This document shows, one piece after another, positions 18,262 through 27,077 of a stretch of DNA of 64,000 nucleotides. The stretch comes from JAJRXR01 sp041987545 (GTDB taxonomy: Bacteria > Planctomycetota > Phycisphaerae > Phycisphaerales > UBA1924): positions 124,001 through 188,000 of the forward strand of contig JBHIWH010000002.1 of assembly GCA_041987545.1 (NCBI GenBank). Reading direction: 5' to 3'. The translations under genes and the position numbers were made by a program. Position 1 is the stretch's first letter; each line of letters opens with the position of its first letter. Below the pieces are notes generated by a model that was given only the letters and a program-made list of their open reading frames with translations, was not told the DNA's origin and searched no databases.

Positions 18262-19959
18262 CTACTCGGCGACCTCGACCCAGCGCCCGACCAGCCTGGC
18301 CGCCACGTCCGGGTCCTGCTTCACCATCTGGCCGACCTGCTCGAGAAGCTTCTTGTGCTTGATCTCGTCGTCGCCCAGCTCGATGCCCGACAAGGGCGAG
18401 TCGGACTCGTCGGCCTCGCCCACGATCTCCGCGTCGCCGCTGAGCGCCGGCGGGAGCCCGACCAGCTCGTCGGCCTTGGGCAGCTCGGGCGGCCTCGCCG
18501 ACTTGCGCACCATCATCACCATCAGGCCCACGGCGATCACCGCGAGCAGGCCCACCAGGATCGTCTCGGCCATCCCGGATCCCTCCCCGCCGCCCGAGCC
18601 GAACCCGAAGACGCTCATCACCCCCGCCTGCGCGGGCGCGACCGGCGCGGCCTGCAGCGCCACCGGGATCATCGACACGCTCACCTCGCCCTCGACCAGC
18701 GTCCCGTCGGGCGTCGTCGTCTTCAGGTGCGGCGCCACCTGCGCCTCGATCGCCCGCCGCTCCTGCTCGAACCGGTCGATCACCTCCGGGTCGCTGACCG
18801 TGATCGACGCCGGGTCCGCCTCCGGGTCGGCCGCCAGCTTCGCGTCTCGCACCAGCTCGCGGACGTACCCCTTCGGGATGCCGACCGAGGCGGCCAGGAA
18901 CGTCGGCGCCCCGCGCGGGTCCTGCACGCTCTCGACCTTCCGCCCGAACTCGTTCTCGAACGTGATCGACTCGGTGGACTGCTGGAAGCTCGTCCCCCCG
19001 ACGCTCGAGCCGGCGTTGATATCCATCGCGGCGTTCGAGCGGACGCCGGGCTCGGCGCCCCGAGTCCGCTGGGTCGAGCTCTCCGAGTCGATCGTCTCGC
19101 TCGCCGGCAGCGAGAGCGACCCCTCGCCCTTGGGCAGGACCGTGGTCTGCTGCGAGTTGATCCGGCGGACGTCCACCTGGGCGGTGACCGCGACGACGAC
19201 GCCCGGGACGTAGCCGAGCAGCGTCGCGAGCTTCGACTGGGTGTTCGACTCGACGAACGCCTGCTGCTCCAGGTAGGTCGACGCCAGGACCTCGTCCTCG
19301 CTGGTGGGCTTGCGCTGCCTGCCCGTCGAGCCGTCGATGACCCGGACGTTGGCCGGGTCCAGGCCCGCCCGGGCGCCGGCGACCATGTTCGCGACCGCGT
19401 CCACCATGTCCTGGCCGACCGCGCCGCCCGACTCTGTGAAGATCGTCGCCGAGGCGGTGGGCGCGACCGCCGCCCTCCCGAGCCCGGACGGCGCGGGCGA
19501 GTCGATGATGACGCTGGCCGAGCGGACACCCCGGAACTTGGAGATGACCCTCGACAGCTCGTTTTGCAGCGCGATCGTCGCGATCTGCTCGTTCTGCTGG
19601 CGGGAGTTCTTCCAGTCCTGCTTCTCGGACAGGTTCTCGAAGAGCGTGACCGTGTTGTCCGGCAGGCTGCCCGACTCGCCCAGGACCGCCAGGGCCCGGC
19701 GCCGGTACGATTCGGGGACCATCACACGGCCTGACTCGACGCTGGCCGGCACGCCCGCGGCCTGCAGGATCTGCACCCGCTGGGCCCCGGGGTCGTCGGG
19801 CATCAGCTCGACCAGGGCCGGCGAGCCCGCGTACTGGCTGACCAGGAAGAGGCCCATCAGGGCGATGACCGCCAGCGAGCCCACCAGCAGCTGGTGGGTG
19901 GACGACATCGAGCCCAACCGGGCCCGGATCGTCTCCAGCGTGTCCCGCAGCCTGCCCAT
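18262..19959 (-). CDS. fliF: Flagellar MS-ring protein FliF
   Basis: FliF builds the MS ring in the inner membrane. With the ATG at 19957-19959 (MGRLRDTLETIRARLG) the protein has 565 residues. A first membrane helix lies near residues 21-42, followed by the conserved ring-building region (LVELMPDDPGAQRVQILQ, then SYRRRALAVLGESGSLP), the FliF C-terminal region, a second membrane helix near residue 440-465 (ETILVGLLAVIAVGLMVMMV) and a cytoplasmic tail that binds FliG. GGAGG lies upstream of this ATG; an upstream in-frame ATG adds 27 unrelated residues. A possible sigma-54 promoter lies 60 bases upstream. Confidence 0.95.
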   Translation of the reverse strand: MGRLRDTLETIRARLGSMSSTHQLLVGSLAVIALMGLFLVSQYAGSPALVELMPDDPGAQRVQILQAAGVPASVESGRVMVPESYRRRALAVLGESGSLPDNTVTLFENLSEKQDWKNSRQQNEQIATIALQNELSRVISKFRGVRSASVIIDSPAPSGLGRAAVAPTASATIFTESGGAVGQDMVDAVANMVAGARAGLDPANVRVIDGSTGRQRKPTSEDEVLASTYLEQQAFVESNTQSKLATLLGYVPGVVVAVTAQVDVRRINSQQTTVLPKGEGSLSLPASETIDSESSTQRTRGAEPGVRSNAAMDINAGSSVGGTSFQQSTESITFENEFGRKVESVQDPRGAPTFLAASVGIPKGYVRELVRDAKLAADPEADPASITVSDPEVIDRFEQERRAIEAQVAPHLKTTTPDGTLVEGEVSVSMIPVALQAAPVAPAQAGVMSVFGFGSGGGEGSGMAETILVGLLAVIAVGLMVMMVRKSARPPELPKADELVGLPPALSGDAEIVGEADESDSPLSGIELGDDEIKHKKLLEQVGQMVKQDPDVAARLVGRWVEVAE

Positions 19960-20018
19960 CGGTCCGCCGGCCTCCGTGCCGCCTCGGCGCGCGCTCCGCG
20001 CGCGATCGCCGGGACGGC

Positions 20019-20033
20019 GCAAGTGCCGTCCCG
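20019..20033 (-). promoter_or_regulatory. Possible sigma-54 promoter upstream of fliF
   Basis: On the minus strand the sequence reads CGGGACGGCACTTGCG, which fits the GG-N10-GC spacing with TTGC at the -12 element. The predicted start lies about 48 bases before the fliF ATG. It coincides with a hairpin (8-base arms at 20011-20018 and 20025-20032). In DNA this GC-rich such matches occur by chance, so support comes mainly from placement and from the sigma-54 activator genes in the same cluster. Confidence 0.3.
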
Positions 20034-20171
20034 AGCCCACTCTGTCGGACAGAGCGCGCGCGCCGCTTGAAACCGCGCAGCAATGTCAGGGCGGTGCGCA
20101 GGAACTGCCCCCATCGGCCGTTTGTGCGCACGGGGCCGGGGCCCGGGGGATCGGGGGAGATCAGCCGCGGG

Positions 20172-20483
20172 CTACACCCGCATCTGCTTGATCTCCTCGT
20201 AGGCGTCCATCACCTTGTTCCGCATCGCCTGGAGCATCCGGAAGGCGTTGTCCGCCTTCTCCGTCGCCAGGATCACGCCCTCCAGGTCGTCCCGCCGCCC
20301 GGTCAGCAGGTCCTCGACCGCCCGGGTCGCGTCCTGCTCGGCGGCGTTGACCTGCTCGAGGTTCTGGACCAGCACGTCCTTGAAGCTCGGGGCGCCCGGG
20401 TCCTGGCCCGGGGCGTTGTGCGGCGGGCGCGGCGGCAGCGGGGCGCTCCCGCCCGACCCGACCAGTCCCAGAGGATCGCTCAT
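20172..20483 (-). CDS. fliE: Flagellar hook-basal body protein FliE
   Basis: FliE joins the MS ring to the rod. The 103-residue protein has a Pro-rich N-terminal 35 residues and the conserved helical part: SFKDVLVQNLEQVN, ILATEKADNAFRMLQAMRNK and the terminal VMDAYEEIKQMRV. Start ATG at 20481-20483. A 212-base spacer separates its stop from the fliF start, the longest gap inside the structural part of the cluster. Confidence 0.95.
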   Translation of the reverse strand: MSDPLGLVGSGGSAPLPPRPPHNAPGQDPGAPSFKDVLVQNLEQVNAAEQDATRAVEDLLTGRRDDLEGVILATEKADNAFRMLQAMRNKVMDAYEEIKQMRV

Positions 20484-20519
20484 CGATCAGCTCCCGAATC
20501 CGCCCGCCCTGGGCGGGGT

Positions 20520-20936
20520 TCAGGCCAGCAGACGCAAGGCCTGTGCCATCATCGTCTTGGTCGTCTCGGCCGCGACCACGTTCGCCTCGTACGCCCTGGC
20601 CGTCTCCATCGCGTTGATCTGCTCGACGATGGGGTTGATGTTGGGCGTGAGCACGTACCCGTCCTCGTCGGCGTACGGGCTGGTCGGGTCGTACTTTGGC
20701 GTCAGGGGCGACTGGTCGATGTCGATCGCCGCCACGTGCACGCCCATCGACCGCCCGCCGGGTCCCGAGGCGCTGGGGTCGCCCGGGGCGAACATGACCG
20801 CCCGCCGTCGGTACGGGGCGTAGGCGCCCTGGGCGTCCACGAGGGTGTTGGCGTTGGCGATGTTGGCGGCGATGGCGGCCATGCGGGTCCGCTGGGCGAC
20901 CATGCCGCTCGTCGAGATGTCCAGGGCGCCGTACAC
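20520..20936 (-). CDS. flgC: Flagellar proximal rod protein FlgC
   Basis: FlgC is a proximal rod subunit. The 138-residue protein has the rod motif MVAQRTRMAAIAANIANANT, the YVLTPNINPIVEQINAMETARAYEAN C-terminal signature (seen in two pieces) and normal length. GTG start at 20934-20936 preceded by GGAGGG. It follows flgB by 23 bases. Confidence 0.96.
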   Translation of the reverse strand: MYGALDISTSGMVAQRTRMAAIAANIANANTLVDAQGAYAPYRRRAVMFAPGDPSASGPGGRSMGVHVAAIDIDQSPLTPKYDPTSPYADEDGYVLTPNINPIVEQINAMETARAYEANVVAAETTKTMMAQALRLLA

Positions 20937-20959
20937 GGGTCAGTCCCTCCGATCGCTCA

Positions 20960-21400
20960 TCACGTGGCCCGCTCGCTGATCGCGGCCCTCAGCATCGAGT
21001 ACCGCTGGCGGAGCAGGTCCGAGGCGACGCGGTACATCCCCGCGTTCTCGACCATCGCCTGCATGGTCCGCTCCAGGTCGCGGTTGTTCCGGTCGTGGAA
21101 GAGGACGCCGGGCGACTCGGACAGCGGCTCGAGCGTCAGCCCGCCCCGCCCGTCGTGCCGGATCTGGCGAGATTCACGCCATTCGAACCCATCGCCCGAG
21201 CCCGCGTCGCCGGCCCGCCTGGCGTCGATCGCCTCGCCCAGGACCTCCTGGAAGTGCCGGGGCGAGACGTCCTTGGGCTGGAACCCGGGGGTGTCGATGT
21301 TGGCGACGTTGTGGGCGATGACCCGCTGGCGGGCGCCGGCGAAGCGCAGCGTCATCTCCAGTGCGGGGATGGCGCCGGAGCTGGACAGGTCGTTGATCAT
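20960..21400 (-). CDS. flgB: Flagellar proximal rod protein FlgB
   Basis: FlgB is a proximal rod subunit. The 146-residue product contains the family motif RQRVIAHNVANIDTPGFQPKD and the C-terminal helix NAGMYRVASDLLRQRYSML. ATG start at 21398-21400, preceded by GGAGGAC. It is the first structural gene after the regulatory pair, with a 39-base spacer. Confidence 0.96.
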   Translation of the reverse strand: MINDLSSSGAIPALEMTLRFAGARQRVIAHNVANIDTPGFQPKDVSPRHFQEVLGEAIDARRAGDAGSGDGFEWRESRQIRHDGRGGLTLEPLSESPGVLFHDRNNRDLERTMQAMVENAGMYRVASDLLRQRYSMLRAAISERAT

Positions 21401-21439
21401 CGCGTGCGAGTCCTCCGCAAACCGCGGGCCGAGGCCGTC

Positions 21440-22912
21440 CTAGAGCGACTGGGCGACCAAGCTCTGCTCCTTCCACTTCTTGAGCTTGAGGCCCAGAGTG
21501 CGGACCCCGATGCCCAGGGCCTTGGCGGTCTTCTGGCGGTGGCCGTTGAACCGCTTGAGCGTGTGGACGATCAGCTCCCGCTCGATCTCGGCCAGAGTCC
21601 GGTCGCCCGGGACGTAGGCGAGCTTGGACTCGATCATGGACGAGGCCGTCCCGTTGCCGGAGAACCCGGCGCCCGCCGTCCCGGGCATCGGGGGCGTGCT
21701 CGGACGCAGGGGCGTCGCCCGCCTGGGCGCCGCGCCCACAAGCCAGGGCTCCATCATCGACCGCTCGATCGACTCGCCCGCCAGCACGACGGCCCGCTCG
21801 CAGATGTTCTGCAGCTCGCGGACGTTGCCGGGCCAGGCGTACCCGGTCATCAGGTCGGCCGCCCCCTCGCTCAGCTCGGGCGCCGGGCGGCCCTCGCGCG
21901 AGGCGATCTGCCCCAGGAAGTGCCTGGCCAGCTCGGGCACGTCCTCGAGCCGCTCGCGCAGGGGCGGCAGCTGCACGGGGAGCACGTTGAGCCGGAAGAA
22001 CAGGTCCTCGCGGAACTCGCCCTCGCCCGCGGCCCTGGGCAGGTCGCGGTTGCTCGTCGCGATGACTCGGACGTCGGCGCCGATGGTGACGCTGGAGCCG
22101 ACGCGCTCGAACGCCCGCTCCTGGAGGACACGCAGCAGCTTGGCTTGGATCTGGGGCGGGACCTCGGAGACCTCGTCGAGCAGGAGCGTCCCGCCGTGGG
22201 CCAGCTCGAAGCGGCCCTTGCGGAGCTTGTCGGCGCCGGTGAACGCGCCCTTCTCGTGCCCGAACAACTCGCTCTCGAGCAGGCTCTCGGACAGGGCCGC
22301 GCAGTTGACCGCCAGGAACGGAGCCCCGGCCCTCGGGCTCATGTCGTGGATCGCCCGGGCGACGACCTCCTTGCCCGAGCCCGACTCGCCCGTGATCAGC
22401 ACCGTGCCGTGCGAGCCGGCGATCGCCCCGACCTGGTCCTTCACGCCCCGCATGGCGACTGACGAGCCCACCAGGCGGTCGAGCCCGCGCCTGCCGGCGG
22501 TGGGCGTGGCGGCGGTCGTCGCGCGGAGGATCGCGTTCTCGCGCGAGAGCCCCGCGTGCCGCAGCGCCCGCTTGACCGTGATGATCAGCTCGTCGCCCTC
22601 GAAGGGCTTGGTGAGGTAGTCGAAGGCGCCCTCCTTCATGGCGGCGACGGCGGTCTCGATCGTGCCGTACGCGGTCATCAGGATCACGGGCAGGTCCTCG
22701 TCGATCTCGCGGACCTTGGCGGCCAGCTGCACGCCGGTCATCCCGGGCATGCGGAGGTCGGAGACGATCGCGTCGGGGCGCTTGGCCGAGACGAGCGAGA
22801 GGGCGGTCTCGCCGTCGCCGGCGCAGACGACCTCCAGCCCGGCGCGCCTGAGCGTGGCGCCCACGCTGTCCCGCATCAGTTCCTTGTCATCGACGACCAA
22901 AACCCTGCTCAT
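21440..22912 (-). CDS. Sigma-54-dependent flagellar response regulator (FlrC/FleR-like)
   Basis: This 490-residue NtrC-family activator likely turns on the flagellar genes with sigma-54 RNA polymerase. It has a receiver domain with phospho-acceptor Asp52 (SDLRMPG) and the TAYG and TKPF segments. The AAA+ domain has GESGSGKE at residues 175-182 and the sigma-54 contact loop GAFTGA at 222-227, and a Fis-type helix-turn-helix lies at the C-terminus (GHRQKTAKALGIGVRTLGLKL). The ATG at 22910-22912 is preferred because GGAGCG precedes it; an upstream ATG abuts the kinase stop. The partner kinase lies immediately upstream. Targets are inferred from location. Confidence 0.9.
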   Translation of the reverse strand: MSRVLVVDDKELMRDSVGATLRRAGLEVVCAGDGETALSLVSAKRPDAIVSDLRMPGMTGVQLAAKVREIDEDLPVILMTAYGTIETAVAAMKEGAFDYLTKPFEGDELIITVKRALRHAGLSRENAILRATTAATPTAGRRGLDRLVGSSVAMRGVKDQVGAIAGSHGTVLITGESGSGKEVVARAIHDMSPRAGAPFLAVNCAALSESLLESELFGHEKGAFTGADKLRKGRFELAHGGTLLLDEVSEVPPQIQAKLLRVLQERAFERVGSSVTIGADVRVIATSNRDLPRAAGEGEFREDLFFRLNVLPVQLPPLRERLEDVPELARHFLGQIASREGRPAPELSEGAADLMTGYAWPGNVRELQNICERAVVLAGESIERSMMEPWLVGAAPRRATPLRPSTPPMPGTAGAGFSGNGTASSMIESKLAYVPGDRTLAEIERELIVHTLKRFNGHRQKTAKALGIGVRTLGLKLKKWKEQSLVAQSL

Positions 22913-22930
22913 GATGTGCGCTCCATACAC

Positions 22931-23935
22931 CTAGGCGGCCGCCGTCCTGGCGCCGATCTGCGTTGTGCTTGTCCCCGAGTCCCCACCCGGCGCGTCGCCG
23001 GCGTTGTCCTTTGTCGCGGGGGCGGGGAACCAGAGCTCCACCGTCGCGCCGCGTCCGTCCTGCCTGCCCCCCACCACCTCGACCCGGCCGCCGTGCGCGT
23101 CCAGGATGCGGTGCACGATCGCCAGCCCGAGCCCGGTCCCCGTCGCGCGGGTCGTGAAAAAGGGGTTGAACATCCGCTCGACGACGTCGTCCGGGATGCC
23201 GGGCCCCGAGTCGCGGACCGAGAGGACGGTCCACCGCCGCGCCCGACCGGCGCCGTCGATGTCACCCGCGTCGCGGGCCGAGAGCCAGATCCGGCCCGGG
23301 CCGTCGCCGGCCGCGCGTCCCTCGCCCCGCATCGCCTCGTCGGCGTTGCGGATCAGGTTGACCAGCGCCTGGACGCACAGGCCCGGATCGCAGGCGAGTT
23401 CGACGTCCTCGACGCCCGAGCGGTCGACTTCGACCCCGCCCAGCGCGCACAGGCCCAGCGCCTCGTCGAGGATCTCCGACGGCTCGCACGCGTGCGCGCG
23501 GACGCGGATCTCCCGGGCGAAGGTCAGCACGTCGCCCACGATCGCGTCCAGGCGGGTGACGGCGCCGGCGATCTTGCCCGCCGTCTCCCGCTGCTCGGGC
23601 CGGTCGGCCAGGTCCTCCTCCAGCATCCGCGCGTACAGGCGGATCGAGGCGAGGGGGTTGCGGATCTCGTGGCTGATACCGGCGGCCATCTCGCCGAGTG
23701 CCGCGAGGCGCCGCGAGCGCTCGAGCTGGTCGTTGGCGTGCCGGAGTTCTTCGTTCAGGCGGGACACCTCGCCCCGGAGCTGGGCGTGCGTCGCCTCGAG
23801 ACGCGCGGTGACCCCGCCGAACGCCTCGACCAGTTCGGCCAGGTCCGCGGGCGACATCTTGCCCGCGGCGGGCAGGGCGCCCACCTCGACGGGCGGCGCG
23901 GGGGCATCGGCATGTCGCGTCGCCGCGTCGCTCAC
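22931..23935 (-). CDS. Cytoplasmic histidine kinase, flagellar (FlrB/FleS-like)
   Basis: The 334-residue kinase lacks membrane segments. It has an N-terminal coiled coil (about residues 40-80), an H-box GISHEIRNPLAS with phospho-acceptor His89, an N-box (LVNLIRNADEAM), and G boxes (VRDSGPGIP, TGTGLGLAIV). This is the NtrB/FlrB arrangement of soluble kinases that read basal-body assembly. A GTG start lies three bases after the FlgN-like stop, and its stop is followed closely by the response regulator gene, so they form one unit. The signal sensed is not visible. Confidence 0.9.
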   Translation of the reverse strand: MSDAATRHADAPAPPVEVGALPAAGKMSPADLAELVEAFGGVTARLEATHAQLRGEVSRLNEELRHANDQLERSRRLAALGEMAAGISHEIRNPLASIRLYARMLEEDLADRPEQRETAGKIAGAVTRLDAIVGDVLTFAREIRVRAHACEPSEILDEALGLCALGGVEVDRSGVEDVELACDPGLCVQALVNLIRNADEAMRGEGRAAGDGPGRIWLSARDAGDIDGAGRARRWTVLSVRDSGPGIPDDVVERMFNPFFTTRATGTGLGLAIVHRILDAHGGRVEVVGGRQDGRGATVELWFPAPATKDNAGDAPGGDSGTSTTQIGARTAAA

Positions 23936-23938
23936 GCC

Positions 23939-24412
23939 CTAGCCCTCCCGGTCCTGGAATCGCGGGGACGAGCCCTGGGGCTTGCCGCCGTACGCGTTGA
24001 CCGCCCGCTGCCCGACGCCGACGCCGGCGAGGCGCTTCGACAGCTCGTCGCGCTTGACGACGAGCGCGGACCGGTCCCGGTCGTCTCGGGCGGCGATCCG
24101 CGCGGCGTAGTCGGTCAGCGAGTCGAGCCCCTCGCGCAGGGGCGCCAGCTCGGCGTCGCCCAGGCCCGGGCTCATCTCGTCCCACCGGCGCCGCAGCGCG
24201 TCGATCTGCTCGGAGGCGCCGACGACCTGCTCGACCAGCCGCTCGCGATCGGCGAGAAGCGCGAGCAGCTCGTCGGTCCGCTCGTCGGCGATCAGCCGCT
24301 CCTGGCCCTCGCCCAGGCGCTCGAGGCGCACGAGCAGCGCGGACAACTCCTCGATCCGCCGCCCGAGCGACTCGGCCCATTGCCGGGCGTCGCCCGCCTG
24401 TGTGTCGGTCAT
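23939..24412 (-). CDS. flgN: FlgN-like flagellar chaperone
   Basis: The 157-residue protein is mainly helical with heptad spacing and a short basic tail ending near SSPRFQDREG. The pattern (ELSALLVRLERLGEGQERLI, then ADERTDELLALLADRERLVEQ) matches FlgN, the export chaperone of the hook-filament junction proteins FlgK and FlgL. Those substrates are not in this window. The ATG at 24410-24412 starts MTDTQAGDARQW. FlgN sequences are poorly conserved, so the call rests on the helical pattern, size and flagellar neighbours. Confidence 0.6.
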   Translation of the reverse strand: MTDTQAGDARQWAESLGRRIEELSALLVRLERLGEGQERLIADERTDELLALLADRERLVEQVVGASEQIDALRRRWDEMSPGLGDAELAPLREGLDSLTDYAARIAARDDRDRSALVVKRDELSKRLAGVGVGQRAVNAYGGKPQGSSPRFQDREG

Positions 24413-24464
24413 CCGTGACCTCCGAGCCGTCGCCCGCGCGTCCGTGCGCGGGCGTGTGATCCCG

Positions 24465-26936
24465 CTACTCCGTCGTCGCCTCGGCGCCCGCGTACAGCCG
24501 CGAGCTTGCCGAGAGCCACCGCTCCCATTCCTGACGCCCCATCGGCAGGTTGGGATCGTCCCAGACCTCCTCGGGCAGCGAGTTGAAGAACCGCAGCGCC
24601 CGCTCGTTGGCGGTCCGCGCCCGCGCGTCCTCGCCCGACTCGAGGTGGGCGTTGACGATCTGCACCATCGCCACCAGCGAGGCCGGGTCCTCCGGGTATC
24701 GCTCGCGGGCTCGGTCGTACTGGCGGATCGCCTCTTGGTAGTCGCCCATCTCGAACGAGAGGTCGCCCAGGAAGAAGTAGCTGTTGCGCAGGTACACGCT
24801 CTCCAGGGGTGTCCGGCGGCGCGGGTCCACGCCCTCGAGCCCGGCGCGGACCTGCTCGAAGCCGGCGATCGCGGCCTGGCGCCGCTCACGGACCAGCCGC
24901 TCCATCTCACGCCGGCGCGAGTCGGGCATCGCCTCGGTCTCGAGCGTGTCCTGGAGCGAGCGTGCCGAGAGGCGGTACGCGTCGGCCAGGCGGAAGCGGA
25001 TCATGTTCACGCCGTCCACGTCCGGGTACCGCGCCCGCGCCTCCTCGAACAGCTCGATCGCCCGCTCGTAGCGTTTGGTCTTGTACAGGAGATCGCCCAG
25101 CGCGAGCAGCGCGCCCCGGTACTCCGGCGTGCGGGCGTCGCCCAGCGCCCCGCTCACCACGTGCCGCAGCAGGCCCTCGGCCTCCTCGTCGTTCGCCTCG
25201 TCGGCGTCGGCCAGCAGCACCTGGGCCAGCGGGACGTAGCTCCGGTCGGCAAACGGGCCGACCTCGGCGCCGTCGCCCGCGCGCTGCTCGTCGATCAACG
25301 CGCGGAAGTACTCGGCCGACGTCGTGTAGTCACGCATCGCCTGGAACGCACGCCCGAGCCGGAACCGGGCCTCGGCGTTCCGCCCGTCGCCGGGCACGCC
25401 CTCGGCGTAGTCGCGGAACGCGTTGATCGCCTCCTGCGTGTCCCCCGCCCGGTCGTACAGGTCCGCCGCCGCCCAGAGGGAGCGGGCGTACTGGTCGTTG
25501 TCGGTCAGGATGTGCTTGTCGGCGTGCAGGCGGTAGTAGGTCGCGGCGCTGATCAGGTGCCGCTGGGCCTCGGCCCGGGTGGACGGGTCGTGCGCCGCGG
25601 GGTCGATCTCACCGTCGGCCTGGTCGCCGAGCAGCGCCCGAGCGTTCCGCTCGTGCGCCAGCGCGAGGGACGCGAGCACCTCGGTCGGCGTCTCGCTCAG
25701 CGTGTACATGTCTTTGGCGAGCATCGCGAACGCGAGCGCATCCTCGGCGTCGCCCGCCTCGAGCTGCTCCCTCGATCGGGCCAGCAGGCTGCGGGCGACC
25801 TCGATCCTCGCCGGGCCCATCTCGGGCTCGCCCTCGCCCAGGATCTCGCCCAGACGCGCGTACGCGGCCTTGGCCTCGGTGTCGGCGCCGATCGCGGTGT
25901 CCGTCTCGGCCATCAGCAGGACGGCACGGGCGAGAAACCCGCTGTCCGGGTACCGCTCGACGACCTCCGTGAGCCGCTCGCGCGCCCGGTCGATGTTGCT
26001 TCGCTCGACGTCGATGAGCGCCAGGTGGTACAGCGCGTCGCCCTGCAGCGCGTCGCCCGAGGAGATCAGCCCCGTCGCCGTCTCCAGCTGACGCTCGGCC
26101 TCCTCCCACGCGCCCACCCCGACGTACGCCTGGCCCAGCAGCAGGTGCAGCTCGCCCAGTTGCCCGCGGGGCACGCCCTCGAGCCTCGGCATCGCCCGCA
26201 GCAGCCTCGTGATCGCCTCGTCGGCGTACCCCTGCGACAGCCGGATCCGGGTCTGGCGGTTGATCGCCCAGGCGTGGTCGGCGCCCGGGAGCCCGGGGTC
26301 GGCCAGCATCGACGCCAGCAGCTCCATCGCCTCCTCCTCGTGCGAGGAGGGCGAGGCGAGCCACGCGTCCACCAGCCGTTTGTGCAGCTCCGTCCGACGC
26401 TCGGCGCTCGTGTCCGGGATCTCGTCGGCCCGCACCCGCGCCGGCGTGAACTCGCCCAGCGCCAGGTACGCGCTCCCCAGCGCGAACAGATCGTCGGCGC
26501 CCAGGTACGCCCCGGCGCGTTCCGCGGCCAGATAGTGTGTCACGACCGTCCGGTGGTTGTCCTCAAGGTCGACGCCCAGCTCGTGCTGGGCGCGGTAGAC
26601 CGCCCTCGCCGCCGCCAGGTGGTACCGCTGACGGATCGTGGAGGGCAAGTCCTCCTCATCCAAGTACTTGTGGATCTTGGCCCGCTCGAGCACCTCGAGC
26701 GCCGCCTCCCCCTTGCCCTGCGAGATCAGCCGGTCCGCCTGGTCGAGGGGCGGGCGCAGATCGGGCTTGGGGGCGGTCGAGAACGCGTAGACGACCCCGA
26801 GGATCAGCAGCAGACCCGCGACCAGCAGCGTCGGGATCTGCCAGAGGCTGCGCCAATCCTGCCCGGCGCGCGGACCGGGGGCCTCCGGCTCACCCTCGCC
26901 CTGGGTCTGGGGCTTTGGTTCTGTTGCGTCGCTCAT
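24465..26936 (-). CDS. Membrane-anchored TPR protein, unknown function
   Basis: The 823-residue protein has a short cytoplasmic N-terminus, one membrane segment near residues 32-52 (IPTLLVAGLLLILGVVYAF) and then many tetratricopeptide-type helical repeats to the C-terminus, for example AYVGVGAWEEAERQLETA, FRLGRAFQAMRDYTTSAEYF and LLYKTKRYERAIELFEEAR. It should form a large periplasmic or surface-facing scaffold. It lies 52 bases upstream of the FlgN-like gene and may head the flagellar transcription unit, yet nothing in the sequence links it directly to motility. A general role in envelope protein assembly is equally possible. Confidence 0.75.
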   Translation of the reverse strand: MSDATEPKPQTQGEGEPEAPGPRAGQDWRSLWQIPTLLVAGLLLILGVVYAFSTAPKPDLRPPLDQADRLISQGKGEAALEVLERAKIHKYLDEEDLPSTIRQRYHLAAARAVYRAQHELGVDLEDNHRTVVTHYLAAERAGAYLGADDLFALGSAYLALGEFTPARVRADEIPDTSAERRTELHKRLVDAWLASPSSHEEEAMELLASMLADPGLPGADHAWAINRQTRIRLSQGYADEAITRLLRAMPRLEGVPRGQLGELHLLLGQAYVGVGAWEEAERQLETATGLISSGDALQGDALYHLALIDVERSNIDRARERLTEVVERYPDSGFLARAVLLMAETDTAIGADTEAKAAYARLGEILGEGEPEMGPARIEVARSLLARSREQLEAGDAEDALAFAMLAKDMYTLSETPTEVLASLALAHERNARALLGDQADGEIDPAAHDPSTRAEAQRHLISAATYYRLHADKHILTDNDQYARSLWAAADLYDRAGDTQEAINAFRDYAEGVPGDGRNAEARFRLGRAFQAMRDYTTSAEYFRALIDEQRAGDGAEVGPFADRSYVPLAQVLLADADEANDEEAEGLLRHVVSGALGDARTPEYRGALLALGDLLYKTKRYERAIELFEEARARYPDVDGVNMIRFRLADAYRLSARSLQDTLETEAMPDSRRREMERLVRERRQAAIAGFEQVRAGLEGVDPRRRTPLESVYLRNSYFFLGDLSFEMGDYQEAIRQYDRARERYPEDPASLVAMVQIVNAHLESGEDARARTANERALRFFNSLPEEVWDDPNLPMGRQEWERWLSASSRLYAGAEATTE

Positions 26937-27077
26937 AACCCGCGTTCCTTCGCGGCTTTACAGCACTGCGACACCACACGCGGCCTCCGAGCCGCGCTGA
27001 TCCTGCGCAAGATTATCGGGTTCGACGCCGACCCGCCTCCAGCCGATCTCGGGCTGTTCGGCGCAGATCCTGCCGGG

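Noticed and set aside
20011..20032. Hairpin after fliE as intrinsic terminator
   Set aside because: The stem is perfect but no T run follows on either strand, and transcription must continue into fliF unless a new promoter exists.
21417..21431. Sigma-54-like match CGGCCCGCGGTTTGCG before flgB
   Set aside because: The predicted start would lie only about six bases before the ATG and would exclude the flgB ribosome binding site GGAGGAC. Many such matches are expected by chance across both strands here.
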